A stretch of DNA of 64,000 nucleotides from Nitrospira sp. BO4 (lineage in GTDB: Bacteria; Nitrospirota; Nitrospiria; Nitrospirales; Nitrospiraceae), in the NCBI GenBank assembly GCA_030144965.1, contig JAMPUU010000007.1, positions 212,930-276,929 on the forward strand, written 5' to 3'. The translations under genes and the position numbers were made by a program. Below the pieces are notes generated by a model. That model ran no database searches. It was given only the letters and a program-made list of their open reading frames with translations, and was not told the DNA's origin. This document shows, in pieces, positions 63,169 through 64,000 of the stretch. Each line of letters opens with the position of its first letter. The first letter of the stretch is position 1.

Positions 63169-63981
63169 ATGAGCGGACCAGTTTGCCGAAGACCTGAAGA
63201 TAATATCATTGAAGCCTTTGTCACGTATCTTGCTGCAAGGTTATACCCTGGTATTCAGATAGCTGAATGGCCAGACAAGACCAATTCACGCACGCCCGAT
63301 ATTGATGCTATTGCGGAGGGTGGGGGCAGGCGTATTGCCATCGAACACACAAGCGCAGATTCTCTTCCTAATCAGCGACGGCATGATGAGCGTTTCATGA
63401 AAGCGATTGGTTCTTTGGAGCAAGAATTAAAAGGAAAAATCAATTTTCGACTACGTGTCATCACCCCTTTCGGTGCGGTGCCAACAGATATACGCTGGGA
63501 CGAGATTCGAGATCGAATACGAAGTTGGATCCTTCACGGTGCCACTAAATTGCCTACCGGCGAGGTTAGGCATAACATCACCATTGAGGGAGTTCCGTTC
63601 CCGCTCACTGTACAGAAGCCTGCATCTAGCTCACATGGTCTATTTCTCGCACGTAGTGTAGGGGAAGATTTAGATTTCCCTGAGCGGCTCCAATCGCAAA
63701 TAGACCGCAAAGCGCTGAAGCTAACAAAGTATAGAGACTGCTGTAACTTGCTGGTTCTTCTGATTGATAATGATGATATTGCCAATATGAGCCGAGGGAA
63801 GATGATCAAAACCGTCGAGGAATTGTATCCACACTGCTTACCGAGTGGCCTCGATAGAATCTGGTATGCGGATAGTTCGATTCCTTCGTCTGTTCAATTC
63901 TGGAACGTCACGCCTGCTTCCAGGGCAAACATGATGGATATTAATGTGCGAAAGCTAGAACTTAATCTGACAGTCAGGTAG
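63169..63981 (+). CDS. Hypothetical protein, possible PD-(D/E)XK-like nuclease
   Basis: 270 residues from ATG 63169 (a TTG at 63145 is the alternative). The N-terminal portion has EDNIIEAFVTYLA, then RTPDIDAIAEGGGRRIAIEHTSAD: an acidic pair (PDID) and a glutamate-bearing strand (IAIEHT) in the spacing of restriction-like nucleases, but the usual Lys is not present. The rest is not recognised. Base composition is lower in GC than the rest of the window. Confidence 0.55.
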   Translation: MSGPVCRRPEDNIIEAFVTYLAARLYPGIQIAEWPDKTNSRTPDIDAIAEGGGRRIAIEHTSADSLPNQRRHDERFMKAIGSLEQELKGKINFRLRVITPFGAVPTDIRWDEIRDRIRSWILHGATKLPTGEVRHNITIEGVPFPLTVQKPASSSHGLFLARSVGEDLDFPERLQSQIDRKALKLTKYRDCCNLLVLLIDNDDIANMSRGKMIKTVEELYPHCLPSGLDRIWYADSSIPSSVQFWNVTPASRANMMDINVRKLELNLTVR

Positions 63982-64000
63982 AGTCCTCCCCTTCACGAAA

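Noticed and set aside
1..64000. tRNA, rRNA, riboswitch
   Set aside because: No cloverleaf, conserved rRNA block or known riboswitch core was seen on either strand.

Overview
The window reads as most of a mobile replicon, a plasmid or integrated plasmid, from a Gram-negative bacterium. It has its own partition genes (ParA, ParB), an iteron-type replication initiator with an adjacent iteron array and DnaA box, a plasmid-borne sliding clamp, a helicase and a Toprim protein. It also has a TraT-type surface-exclusion lipoprotein, a PRTRC cassette and many small plasmid-type orphan genes. The Gram-negative call rests on TraT and the other lipoproteins. A Nitrospira-like or proteobacterial host is a guess from general style; no rRNA, tRNA or core chromosomal gene is present to fix it.

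Layout. 0-6 kb: replication-associated operon (Toprim protein, SF2 helicase, unknown gene, DNA methyltransferase, DnaN). 6-9.3 kb: TraT, a small gene, and a LuxR/NarL-type two-component system on the minus strand. 9.5-13.7 kb: complete PRTRC operon in the order E, C, F, B, A, ThiF, which combines ubiquitin-like, E2-like, JAB-peptidase and E1-like proteins. 13.7-21 kb: about a dozen small backbone genes, including one broken by an in-frame TGA. 21-26.5 kb: Rep, origin iterons, ParB, ParA, a set of TCGATATCGA palindromes (candidate centromere) and a winged-helix protein.

26.7-35.5 kb: two convergent tyrosine recombinases enclosing a Qat anti-phage operon (qatABCD) and a HigBA-type toxin-antitoxin pair. 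35.7-40 kb: a yedK-umuD-umuC mutagenesis/repair operon with an IS630-family element inserted 12-15 bp before its first gene. 40.1-45.2 kb: a type III restriction-modification pair bracketed by a radC remnant and the tail of another truncated gene. 45.3-53.6 kb: backbone again (PLD nuclease, a third tyrosine recombinase that has lost its nucleophile, a zinc-ribbon repeat protein, winged-helix protein, HU, the DUF1257/DUF2997 pair and small genes). 54.3-58.7 kb: a very large HNH-STAND NTPase protein, a probable anti-phage effector, next to a truncated and mutated integrase. 60-64 kb: small minus-strand genes, a PadR/LuxR-HTH/lipoprotein cluster and a possible nuclease.

How it fits together: the backbone supplies replication, partition, exclusion and the PRTRC system. 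At least three anti-invader modules (Qat, type III R-M, HNH-STAND) have been added, each next to a tyrosine recombinase. The strongest candidates for under-described biology are the PRTRC cassette with its C-terminally extended ubiquitin-like protein, and the HNH-STAND protein.
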